A program made the position numbers and the translations under genes. The notes below the pieces were generated by a model. The model was not told where the DNA came from and searched no databases. It was given only the letters and a program-made list of their open reading frames with translations. From Novosphingobium guangzhouense (GTDB lineage Bacteria > Pseudomonadota > Alphaproteobacteria > Sphingomonadales > Sphingomonadaceae), in assembly GCF_002896965.1 (NCBI RefSeq), contig NZ_LYMM01000051.1, positions 186,001 through 250,000 of the forward strand: a stretch of 64,000 nt of DNA, written 5' to 3'. Shown here in pieces: positions 44,743-53,971 of the stretch. The stretch's first letter is position 1, and every line of letters starts with the position of its first letter.

Positions 44743-45807
44743 ATGTCGATCGAGATCATCGGGACTTTCAACCACCGCGAATCCTCGGAAGCGAATCCGC
44801 GCTCGATGGGCATCGTGGAGCCCGCCTTCATCGCCCGCCTTGCCGCCGCGTTCGAGGCTGCGGATTTCGACCGCGTGCTGATCGCGCAGGCGGCGACCTG
44901 GCCCGATGGGCTGGTCTTCGCCACTCACCTTGCCGGGATCACCACTCGCCTCAGGTTCATGATCGCACACCGCCCCGGCTTCGTCGCCCCCACGCTGGCC
45001 GCGCGCCAGTTCGCCACGCTTGACCGGCTGAGCGAAGGGCGGGTGGGCGTTCACATCATCTCAGCGCCCAGCGATACCGAAACGCAGGCCGACGGCGATT
45101 TCCTCACCCGCGACGAACGGCATGTGCGCAGCGCCGAATACATCCCCTTGCTGCGAAAGACGTGGAGCGGTGAGCGGTTCGACCATGACGGAACGTTCTA
45201 CACCCTGCGCGGCGCGCGTTCCGAAGTGGTGCCGGTGCAGGCAGGGGGCATCCCGGTGTTCTTCGGCGGCCAGTCCTCGCGCGCGCTGGAAGTCGCCGGG
45301 CGGCATGCGGACGTGTACGCATTCGGCATAGACCGGCTGGAGCCAAGCGCGGCGCTGATCGCCTCGGTGCGCGAAGAGGCCCGCAAGGCCGGGCGCGACG
45401 TGGATTTCTGCATGTCCACCCGCATCATCCTTGGCCGTACCGAAGCCGAAGCCTGGGACAAGGCGCAGGCGGTGCTCGAAGATGTGCGCCGCGGCGTGGA
45501 AGACATGGCGCGCAAGGGCGGCCAGCCGGGCGTACTCGGCAAGAACGAACTGGCCGAAGCGCGCGCCCGCGAAGGCGATGTGCTGGACGAACGGCTGTGG
45601 GTGGGCATTGCCCGCGCCACCGGGTTCCAGAAGGCGGCCAGCACTATCGTTGGCACGCCGGATTCGGTTGCCGCCGCCCTGCTCGCCTATCACCGGCTGG
45701 GGGTAAACCGGTTCCTGATCAGCGGCTTCGATCCGATCGCCGACGTACTGCAGCTTGGCGAAGATCTGGTGCCGCGCCTGCGGGCGTTTGCCGCGCAGCC
45801 GGCCTGA
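44743..45807 (+). CDS. LLM-class flavin-dependent monooxygenase (SsuD-like), copy 2
   Basis: A 354-residue paralogue of the LLM protein at 39114-40226. Shared blocks include MIAHRPGFVAPTLAARQFAT, the HII(S/T) strand and QADGDFLTRDERHVRSAEY. It is expected to use FMNH2 and O2 to oxygenate a small substrate in the cytoplasm; a partner flavin reductase is not visible in the window. Coupled to the GPH transporter (6-bp gap), so transporter and oxygenase probably serve the same compound. A convergent LysR gene follows. Confidence 0.88.
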   Translation: MSIEIIGTFNHRESSEANPRSMGIVEPAFIARLAAAFEAADFDRVLIAQAATWPDGLVFATHLAGITTRLRFMIAHRPGFVAPTLAARQFATLDRLSEGRVGVHIISAPSDTETQADGDFLTRDERHVRSAEYIPLLRKTWSGERFDHDGTFYTLRGARSEVVPVQAGGIPVFFGGQSSRALEVAGRHADVYAFGIDRLEPSAALIASVREEARKAGRDVDFCMSTRIILGRTEAEAWDKAQAVLEDVRRGVEDMARKGGQPGVLGKNELAEARAREGDVLDERLWVGIARATGFQKAASTIVGTPDSVAAALLAYHRLGVNRFLISGFDPIADVLQLGEDLVPRLRAFAAQPA

Positions 45808-45835
45808 TCCGGTGCGCGCGGCTTCACCCCTGCCA

Positions 45836-46729
45836 TTATCCCGGAGGCGAGGAGAGTTCGCGGCGCAGCAGGTTGGCAAACTCCATGACGATCGGGCGCA
45901 GCGGGATATCGGGGCGGTAGAGCAAGCCGGTGGCCCGCGCGATGGGCAGCCCTTCTACCCGCAGTGGTTGAGCGCGGGCGCTCTTCATGTACTCGGCCGG
46001 CATGATGCCAAGGCACCCTTCGTCCTCGATCAGCGCGCGCATCATCCTTGGGGAATCGGTGCGAAAGACCTGGCTGGGAAAGCCTTTTCCGCCATTGGCG
46101 AAGAAGCGGTTCATGTCGAGATCGGCATGGAGGCAGTTTAGAGAAACCCACCGTTCTTTTGTCAATCGATCAAAAGTAATAACATCATCTATCTGCGATA
46201 TGTGATGGTTGTCTGCTGAGTATAGATGATCTTTTGTAGTAAATAGTCGCTCATAGGCCAGTCCCTGTTGCATGCGGTCCGTTGGAACCATGCTGGCCAG
46301 CAGTTCGACCTTGCCTTCCAGCACCATCGGCACCAGATCCTCGATCATCCCGATCTTCAGATTGATCGACAGGTGGGGATAGCGCTGGGCGAATTCCGAG
46401 AGGATTTTCGGCAGTGCCAGGTCGGCCAGATGCGTGCCGATCCCGACGTTCAGCGCGCCCCCCAGACCCTTCGCCAGCCGGGCGATATCGGCCCGCGCAT
46501 TGTCTGCCGTGGTGGTCAGCAGGTTGGCGTATTCGTAGAGGACCGCCCCCGCCGAAGTTGGCTCAATTCCGTTGTTTCTGCGCACCAGAAGCGGCGTTCC
46601 AACGCTCGCCTCAAGGGCGTTCATGCTGCGGGTGAGGGCGGGTTGGGTCAGGTGGACGGCCTTGGCCGCCGCGGAGAACGAGCGCTCCTCGATGATGGCG
46701 ATCAGATGGCGCAGCTGGCGAAGGTCCAT
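45836..46729 (-). CDS. LysR family transcriptional regulator with AT-rich internal patch
   Basis: ATG 46729 (MDLRQLRHLIAIIEERSFSA) has GGAG six bases upstream; 297 residues. HTH about 16-47 (AAKAVHLTQPALTRSMNALE), effector domain about 88-290. Codons for about residues 160-198 (46135-46255) are strikingly AT-rich compared with the rest of the gene, though the frame is intact. Divergent from the TonB receptor at 46912 with a symmetric ATAAC-N5-GTTAT site between them, so it probably regulates that receptor. Confidence 0.91.
   Translation of the reverse strand: MDLRQLRHLIAIIEERSFSAAAKAVHLTQPALTRSMNALEASVGTPLLVRRNNGIEPTSAGAVLYEYANLLTTTADNARADIARLAKGLGGALNVGIGTHLADLALPKILSEFAQRYPHLSINLKIGMIEDLVPMVLEGKVELLASMVPTDRMQQGLAYERLFTTKDHLYSADNHHISQIDDVITFDRLTKERWVSLNCLHADLDMNRFFANGGKGFPSQVFRTDSPRMMRALIEDEGCLGIMPAEYMKSARAQPLRVEGLPIARATGLLYRPDIPLRPIVMEFANLLRRELSSPPG
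46135..46255 (-). other. AT-rich patch inside LysR effector domain
   Basis: About 120 bp of conspicuously low GC inside an otherwise GC-rich coding sequence, encoding the hinge/effector part (YERLFTTKDHLYSADNHH and on). Possible mosaic or conversion tract; the boundaries are approximate. Confidence 0.5.
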
Positions 46730-46776
46730 GATGCTCTCCGTTGGGGTCGGCCTGAAGCCGAGCCATGCGACGTTTG

Positions 46777-46791
46777 ATAACTGATGGTTAT
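46777..46791. promoter_or_regulatory. LysR-type box ATAAC-N5-GTTAT
   Basis: A perfect inverted repeat with the T-N11-A geometry of LysR boxes, in the 182-bp region between the LysR gene and the divergent TonB receptor. AT-rich DNA with possible promoter elements follows toward the receptor. Confidence 0.5.
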
Positions 46792-46911
46792 GGGCGGACA
46801 ACCCAAACTCAATTGAATATCCACTTTTATAATGAAAGCCTCCCGTTCGGAAGCAGCCGATGAATTGAAGTTCATCCGCGCCCGGATTTCTACAACAGGG
46901 AGAATTTTTCG

Positions 46912-49311
46912 ATGCGATCGAAAACAAAGTGCTATGACTTTGGCGCATGTTGCAGCGCCATGATGCTCGCGCTGGCGGCTGCACCCGCCGTTCACGCGCA
47001 GGAAGCGCCGGTTTCCGCCGCTCCGCAGGCCGAGGCAGGCACGGACGGCGGGGTGATCATGGTCACCGCTCGTCGGCGTGAGGAATCGTTGCTGGAGACC
47101 CCGGTGACGCTGTCGGTGATGACCGCGGCCAACCTCGCCAAGCTCAACGTCAACAACGTGCTGGACCTGCAGGCATTCACGCCGGGGCTCTATGCGCAGC
47201 AGACCAGTTCCGGCCGCGTCGATCGCAGCTACAGCCAGATCACCATTCGCGGCATTTCCGATCCGCTGAACCCGACCGTCTCGGTGTTCCTTGACGGCAC
47301 CCCGGTCAACTTCGACGTCATCAACAACCTGGGCAACGAAGTGTCCCGCGTCGAAGTGCTGAAAGGCCCGCAGAGCGCCGCCTTCGGCCGCCAGTCCTTT
47401 GCGGGCGCGATCAATGTGGTGACGCGCGATCCGGGCGATGCGTTCCGCTGGAACTTCGATGGCACACTGGGCAGCTATTCGCTGTATGACATCAAGGCGA
47501 ATATCGAACTGCCGATCGTCAAGGATGCCATCGGCCTGCGCATCGGCGGCCGCCGCTATGGCTTCGACGGGCAGTACACCAACCCCTATGACGGCAGCCG
47601 CCTCGGCGCGCAGCAGACCGAGACGATCAACGGCACGCTGGTCATCAAGCCGTTCGACGGCCTGCGCCTGAAGGCGTTCGGCATGTATCTGGAAGATCAT
47701 GACGGCGCGGGCGCGGCGGGCTTTTCCAGCCGCCTGCCGGTCAACACGTTCAACTGCAACGCAGGCGCGGCGCCGACCGGCGTGAACAACTTCTACTGCG
47801 GCAAGATCCCGCAGTTCCCGACCAGCCAGATGGGCCAGAACCCGGCGACGCCTGCATTCATCGACCAGGTCGTCAACAATTCGCTGGGCATCCTCAACCC
47901 GACCTACAAGGCGATCAACGACCACGCCGGGCTTGAGCGCCGCGAGATCGTGACCAACCTTGCGGTGGATTTCACGATCCCCGGCACCGATATCGTGCTG
48001 TCTTCGCTGACCGGCTACAACAAGACCCGCATCCAGAGCAATCAGGACCTGGATGGGCGCGATACCAGCGACATGCCCAACACCACGGTATCGACGATCC
48101 CCGGCTTTGTGGGCGATCCGTTCATCAACTATCCGACTATGGCGATGTACAAGCAGCGCGCCGTAAGCCAGGAATTCCGGGCAACGTCGGGTTCCAATCA
48201 GCCGCTGCGCTGGATGGTGGGCGCCAACTATTTCAAGGTCAGCAACCGCAGCTACACCGTGGCGCTCTATCCCAACACCATCCAGGTTTTCGGTGACGGG
48301 TCGCTCAACACGCTGGTCGACAAGAGCGTGTTCGGCAGCCTATCCTACGATTTCTCGCCGCAGTTCACGCTGAACGCGGAAGGGCGCTATATCGAGGAGG
48401 AGCTGAAGGTCTATTTCCGCAATCCGCAGACGCTGCGGACCAGCGGCAAGTACCGCCGGTTCGTGCCCCGCGTTTCGGCGCAGTACAAGTTCACGCCCGA
48501 TCTCATGGGCTATGCCACTTATTCGCGCGGCATGAACAAGGGCGGCTTCAACCTTTCGGTCCTGCCGCTGACGGCGGAGCAGCGCGCCTATCTGGAAGAG
48601 CGGGCGTCGGTCACCAACATCTACAAGCCGGCGATCATCGACAACTACGAACTGGGCCTCAAGGGCACTATCGCGCAAGTGTTCTCGTTCAGCGCGGCGG
48701 TCTTCTACGCCAAGTGGAAGGACCAGGCGATCACCAACAGCATCCAGGTGCCCAACGCGACGCCGGGTGCCAGCGACATCGGCGTGGGCGTGACGCAGAA
48801 CAGCGGCCGCAGCACGGTGAAGGGCGCCGAGATCGAGGGCAACCTCAAGGTGACGAACGCGCTGTCGATCAACTTCAACGCCGGTTACAACAAGGTGGAA
48901 CTGGATACCGCGATCCCTTGCGCATCATGCGTTGCGATCACCGGCAATTCGACCGTGGCGGCAGGGGCGCAGAACCCGGCGGCGCCGGTCTTCACCAGCA
49001 ATATCGGCGCGGAATACGGCGTTGATATCGGCGATGGCTATCGCTGGTTCGTGCGCGGCGACTATGCACACCGCAGCCGTATCTACACGACTTATGAGAA
49101 CATCTCGTGGATCGGCGATGCCAACAAGGTGAACCTGCGCACCGGGATCGGCAGCGAGAACCTGGACGTGCAGCTTTTCGTGAACAACGTGTTCAACGAC
49201 AAGAGCTACACCGGCGTGCAGTCCACCACCAGCCTGCTGGGCGGCAATGCGGTTGTCCTGTCCATGCCGGTCAAGCGCAACGGCGGCATCCGCATCCGTT
49301 TCGGGTTCTGA
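46912..49311 (+). CDS. TonB-dependent outer-membrane receptor
   Basis: A 799-residue receptor: signal peptide with AMMLALAAAPAVHAQ, IMVTARRREES, plug (about 48-165, VFLDGTPVNFDVINNLGNEV and VEVLKGPQSAAFGRQSFAGA) and a barrel ending NGGIRIRFGF. The closest relative in the window is the receptor at 35671, with the same GPQSAxFGRQ block and barrel segments such as KGGFNLS, IDNYELGLKG and FVNNVFN. Divergent LysR gene upstream, strong bidirectional hairpin downstream. It probably takes up the compound oxidised by the LLM enzymes; the ligand is unknown. Confidence 0.93.
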   Translation: MRSKTKCYDFGACCSAMMLALAAAPAVHAQEAPVSAAPQAEAGTDGGVIMVTARRREESLLETPVTLSVMTAANLAKLNVNNVLDLQAFTPGLYAQQTSSGRVDRSYSQITIRGISDPLNPTVSVFLDGTPVNFDVINNLGNEVSRVEVLKGPQSAAFGRQSFAGAINVVTRDPGDAFRWNFDGTLGSYSLYDIKANIELPIVKDAIGLRIGGRRYGFDGQYTNPYDGSRLGAQQTETINGTLVIKPFDGLRLKAFGMYLEDHDGAGAAGFSSRLPVNTFNCNAGAAPTGVNNFYCGKIPQFPTSQMGQNPATPAFIDQVVNNSLGILNPTYKAINDHAGLERREIVTNLAVDFTIPGTDIVLSSLTGYNKTRIQSNQDLDGRDTSDMPNTTVSTIPGFVGDPFINYPTMAMYKQRAVSQEFRATSGSNQPLRWMVGANYFKVSNRSYTVALYPNTIQVFGDGSLNTLVDKSVFGSLSYDFSPQFTLNAEGRYIEEELKVYFRNPQTLRTSGKYRRFVPRVSAQYKFTPDLMGYATYSRGMNKGGFNLSVLPLTAEQRAYLEERASVTNIYKPAIIDNYELGLKGTIAQVFSFSAAVFYAKWKDQAITNSIQVPNATPGASDIGVGVTQNSGRSTVKGAEIEGNLKVTNALSINFNAGYNKVELDTAIPCASCVAITGNSTVAAGAQNPAAPVFTSNIGAEYGVDIGDGYRWFVRGDYAHRSRIYTTYENISWIGDANKVNLRTGIGSENLDVQLFVNNVFNDKSYTGVQSTTSLLGGNAVVLSMPVKRNGGIRIRFGF

Positions 49312-49316
49312 TCACG

Positions 49317-49340
49317 CCCCTGCCCCTGCCCCTGCCCCTC
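49317..49340 (+). repeat. Short tandem repeat CCCCTG x3 plus CCCCTC
   Basis: Four consecutive hexamers just after the receptor stop. The last runs into the left arm of the following hairpin. A candidate slippage-prone tract. Confidence 0.7.
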
Positions 49341-49362
49341 CCCCGGTTTGTCGGGGGAGGGG
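49335..49362. terminator. Bidirectional hairpin between TonB receptor and glpK
   Basis: An 11-bp perfect stem, CCCCTCCCCCG (49335-49345) with CGGGGGAGGGG (49352-49362), and a six-base loop, GTTTGT. It separates two convergent genes and probably terminates both. Confidence 0.7.
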
Positions 49363-49392
49363 TATTCCTACCGGCGCTGCCGTCGGTTCCCG

Positions 49393-50886
<1,494 letters not shown>

Positions 50887-50943
50887 TGGACATCTCTCCA
50901 CGCGGCATTGAGGTCAGTTGACTTCGGGAAGATATTTTTCTTC

Positions 50944-50954
50944 TGGTAAGGCCA
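50944..50954 (+). promoter_or_regulatory. TGGTAAGGCCA element upstream of glpD
   Basis: Matches the TGGTAAGRCC pattern found upstream of three other units in this region, 82 bp before the glpD start. It resembles one and a half sites of a FadR/PdhR-type GntR operator (TGGTnnnACCA). GGTCAGTTGA at 50912-50921 repeats a ten-base string also present at 56559-56568. Confidence 0.5.
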
Positions 50955-51036
50955 ATCTACTACTCATATAGAGCGGGACGTCAATCGCCTGAGCGGGGCG
51001 CCCAAAACGAGGCGGTGCCCGGAAAGAGGATGTCGA

Positions 51037-52584
51037 ATGCCTTCTTCGGACAGTTCGGTGCCGCTGGGTGCCGCTTGGGTGCCGTTAGGTGCCGTTGAGT
51101 GCACCTACGATCTGCTCGTCGTCGGCGGCGGAATCAATGGCGCGGGGATCGCCCGTGACGCCGCAGGGCGCGGACTTTCGGTGCTGCTGGTGGAGAAGGA
51201 AGACCTTGCCCAGCACACTTCCTCGGCCAGCACGAAGCTGATCCACGGGGGCCTGCGCTACCTTGAATACGGCGAATTCCGGCTCGTGCGCGAAGCCCTG
51301 ATAGAGCGCGAACGGCTGCTCTCCATGGCGCCGCACATCATCTGGCCGCTGTCGTTCGTCCTGCCGCAAGTCAACAGTCTGCGCCCCGCCTGGCTGGTGC
51401 GGCTGGGCCTGTTCCTTTACGATCATCTCGGCGGCCGCAAGGTGCTCCCCGCCACCCGCACGATCCCGCAGCTGGACCGCGATCCGTGCGGTAACGGACT
51501 GAAATCCGGGGCAAAAGCATTCGTCTATTCGGACTGCTGGGTAGAAGACAGCCGGCTCGTCGTGCTCAACGCAATGGACGCCGAAGCCCGCGGCGCCCGC
51601 ATCCGCACCCGCACCCGCCTCGTCTCCGCAGAGCGCGCCGACGGCCTGTGGACCGCGAAGATTTCCGACGCGCAAGGGGAGCACAAAGTCCGCGCCCGCG
51701 CCCTCGTGAACGCCGCCGGGCCGTGGGTGGCGGACGTGATCGCCCGCGTCCCCGATGGCCGCAGCGATCGTGGAGTGCGGCTGATCAAGGGCAGCCATAT
51801 CGTGGTCCCGCGCCTATACGAAGGCGACCATGCATTCCTGCTGCAAAACCCCGACAAACGCGTGGTTTTCGCGATTCCCTATCAGGGCGAATTCACCCTT
51901 GTCGGCACCACTGACGAAGCCTGGAACGAAGCTCCCGGCGCCGCCGCGATCTCGGCGGCGGAGACGCGCTATCTCCTCGATACGGTGGCCCGCTACTTCA
52001 CCCGTCCGGTGGGCGAGGGCGATCTTGTCTGGAGCTATGCCGGCATCCGGCCGCTCTACGATGATCGCGCCAGCAGCGCATCGGCAGTGACCCGCGACTA
52101 TGTGCTTGATCTTGACGCAGAAGATGGCCGCGCGCCGATGCTCAACATCTTTGGCGGCAAGATCACCACTTATCGCAAGCTGGCGGAGCACGCGCTGGAA
52201 AAGCTGGCCCCGCTGCTCTCACCCAAATCCGGCGCCTGGACCGCCGCGGCCACGTTGCCCGGTGGCGACATGCCCGATGCGGACTTCGAGCGCTTCGCCG
52301 CCGCCCTGATCGCCGACCGCCCGAATCTGCCCGTCGCCCTCCTTCGCCGCCTTGCCCGTGCCTACGGCACTCGCGTCACCACCTTGCTGGAGGATGCGCA
52401 CGATCTGGAGGGACTCGGCCACCACTTCGGCGGCGACCTTTATGCCGCCGAGGTTGATTATCTGGCGCGCCACGAATGGGCACGCACTGGCCGCGATGTG
52501 CTGTTCAGGCGCTCCAAACTGGGCTTGAAACTCGACAATTCGGTCGAATCCGCGCTCGACGACCACCTTGCAGAGTGGTCATAA
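51037..52584 (+). CDS. glpD: Glycerol-3-phosphate dehydrogenase (aerobic)
   Basis: A 515-residue FAD enzyme oxidising glycerol-3-phosphate to dihydroxyacetone phosphate at the membrane, passing electrons to quinone. FAD-binding VVGGGINGAGIARDAAGRGL (about 28-47), STKLIHGGLRYLEYGEFRLV, DCWVEDSRLV, KGSHIVVPR and NIFGGKITTYRKLAEHALEK are family blocks. AGAGGA six bases upstream supports ATG 51037. The first 26 residues hold a repeat (PLGAAWVPLGAVE) from four GGTGCCG heptamers; GTG 51079 is a possible later start. Divergent from glpK. Confidence 0.95.
   Translation: MPSSDSSVPLGAAWVPLGAVECTYDLLVVGGGINGAGIARDAAGRGLSVLLVEKEDLAQHTSSASTKLIHGGLRYLEYGEFRLVREALIERERLLSMAPHIIWPLSFVLPQVNSLRPAWLVRLGLFLYDHLGGRKVLPATRTIPQLDRDPCGNGLKSGAKAFVYSDCWVEDSRLVVLNAMDAEARGARIRTRTRLVSAERADGLWTAKISDAQGEHKVRARALVNAAGPWVADVIARVPDGRSDRGVRLIKGSHIVVPRLYEGDHAFLLQNPDKRVVFAIPYQGEFTLVGTTDEAWNEAPGAAAISAAETRYLLDTVARYFTRPVGEGDLVWSYAGIRPLYDDRASSASAVTRDYVLDLDAEDGRAPMLNIFGGKITTYRKLAEHALEKLAPLLSPKSGAWTAAATLPGGDMPDADFERFAAALIADRPNLPVALLRRLARAYGTRVTTLLEDAHDLEGLGHHFGGDLYAAEVDYLARHEWARTGRDVLFRRSKLGLKLDNSVESALDDHLAEWS
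51057..51094 (+). repeat. Four phased GGTGCCG heptamers at glpD 5' end
   Basis: GGTGCCG at 51057, 51067, 51078 and 51088, spaced 10, 11 and 10 bp (one helical turn); a variant GGTGCCC lies upstream at 51014. They encode the PLGA repeat, but the phasing could also mean a protein-binding site. Confidence 0.6.
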
Positions 52585-52591
52585 TTTGGCT

Positions 52592-52620
52592 TGTCCAGAA
52601 TGGTAAGACCTCTCTGGACA
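52592..52620 (+). promoter_or_regulatory. Inverted repeat TGTCCAGA...TCTGGACA enclosing TGGTAAGACC
   Basis: An 8-bp perfect inverted repeat (52592-52599, 52613-52620), starting 8 bp after the glpD stop, with the element TGGTAAGACCT (52601-52611) exactly in the loop. It could be the glpD terminator, an operator for the downstream transporter, or both. The distance from the element to the transporter start is 102 bp, and 58 bp to the leader ORF. Confidence 0.5.
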
Positions 52621-52669
52621 TGGCGGTTTTCCGCGACTAATCAACGATAAGAATCTTGGGAGACAGAGC

Positions 52670-52717
52670 ATGAAGGCGGTCGGAAACCGGACGCGGGCCA
52701 AGGGAGCGGGGCGGTGA
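52670..52717 (+). CDS. Possible 15-codon leader ORF
   Basis: ATG with GGGAG seven bases upstream opens a 15-codon frame (MKAVGNRTRAKGAGR), very basic, whose TGA overlaps the GTG start of the transporter (GTGA, 52714-52717). It may be a coupling leader peptide that feeds ribosomes onto the transporter. No homologue recognised; it may be chance. Confidence 0.35.
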   Translation: MKAVGNRTRAKGAGR

Positions 52718-53967
52718 GAACCGTGCGTCACTTGCGCTGGTGGATCGTCGCGCTGATCTGCGTGGGCACGATCCTCAACTACCTCGCTCGCAATTCGCTG
52801 GGCGCACTGGCTCCCGAACTGACGAACGTGCTGCACATCTCCACCGAGCAGTATAGCTACATCGTCGGTGCCTTTCAGTTGGCCTACACCGTGATGCAGC
52901 CCGTATGCGGCTGGATCGTTGATCGAGTGGGCCTGCAGGTCGGTTTCGCGCTTTTCGCCGCAGCATGGTCGCTTGCCAACATGGCCCACGCTTTCGCTGG
53001 CGGCTGGATGGGGCTGGCCTTCTTCCGCGGTTTGCTGGGTATGAGCGAGGCTGCGGCGATTCCCTCGGGCATGAAGGCCATCGCTGAATGGTTCCCCGCA
53101 AAGGAGCGCTCGGTCGCCACCGGCTGGTTCAATGCGGGCACCTCGCTGGGCGCGCTGATCGCGCCGCCGCTGGTCATCGCCGTCTCGCTTGCGGCGGACT
53201 GGCGTGCGGCCTTTCTCGTCACCGGCGGCGTAGGCCTGTTCTGGGCCTATGGCTGGTATCGCCTTTATCGGTCTCCGCAAAAGCACTGGGCGATCACCCC
53301 TGAAGAGCGTGCTTATATCGAGCATGATCGCCCGCTCGTGCCCGCCCGGCGCGCCTCCGCGAAAGAGATCGTGTCCAGCCCGCGCTTCTGGTCGATCGCC
53401 ATCCCGCGCTTCCTGGCGGAGCCGGCCTGGCAGACTTTCAGCTTCTGGATTCCGCTCTATCTCGCGCACGAACGCGGGATGGACATCAAGCAGATCGCGA
53501 TGTTCGCCTGGTTGCCGTTCCTTGCTGCGGATCTTGGCGGGGTGCTGGGTGGCTATCTTTCCCCGTTCTTCATGAAGCGCTTCGGGATGAGCCTCATCCC
53601 CTCACGCGTTACCGCGATCAGCCTTGCCGCCGTTCTGATGATCGCGCCGGGCTGCATCGGTCTTGCCGCCGATCCTTATACCGCGATCGCTCTGTTCTGT
53701 ATCGGCGGCTTCGCGCACCAGATCATTTCGGTGCTCATCAACACGCTGAGCGCTGACGTTTTCTCGCCCGAGGAAGTGGGCACCGCCAATGGCTTCGTCG
53801 GACAGGCGGGCTGGCTGGGCGGGCTGCTGTTCTCGCTGCTGATCGGACAACTGGCCGACAGCGTGGGCTATGCGCCGCTGTTCGCCTGTCTTTCGGTTTT
53901 CGACCTTGTCGGCGCCGCCGTGCTGATCGCCATGATCGGCCGCCTGCGCCCTGCCGTTTCGGAGTAA
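52714..53967 (+). CDS. MFS transporter, hexuronate/ACS (ExuT-like) type
   Basis: GTG start with AGGGAG seven bases upstream; 417 residues, about 12 hydrophobic segments. The blocks RWWIVALICVGTILNYLARN, LAYTVMQPVCGWIVDRVG, RGLLGMSEAAAIPSGMKAIA and EWFPAKERSVATGWFNAGTS are characteristic of anion:cation symporters such as ExuT, which import glucuronate or galacturonate with protons. It is 4 bp before the GH31 glycosidase and shares an upstream TGGTAAGACC element with the manD-kdgK unit, supporting uronate import. The related GudP/DgoT sugar-acid transporters cannot be excluded. Confidence 0.87.
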   Translation: MRTVRHLRWWIVALICVGTILNYLARNSLGALAPELTNVLHISTEQYSYIVGAFQLAYTVMQPVCGWIVDRVGLQVGFALFAAAWSLANMAHAFAGGWMGLAFFRGLLGMSEAAAIPSGMKAIAEWFPAKERSVATGWFNAGTSLGALIAPPLVIAVSLAADWRAAFLVTGGVGLFWAYGWYRLYRSPQKHWAITPEERAYIEHDRPLVPARRASAKEIVSSPRFWSIAIPRFLAEPAWQTFSFWIPLYLAHERGMDIKQIAMFAWLPFLAADLGGVLGGYLSPFFMKRFGMSLIPSRVTAISLAAVLMIAPGCIGLAADPYTAIALFCIGGFAHQIISVLINTLSADVFSPEEVGTANGFVGQAGWLGGLLFSLLIGQLADSVGYAPLFACLSVFDLVGAAVLIAMIGRLRPAVSE

Positions 53968-53971
53968 GTTC

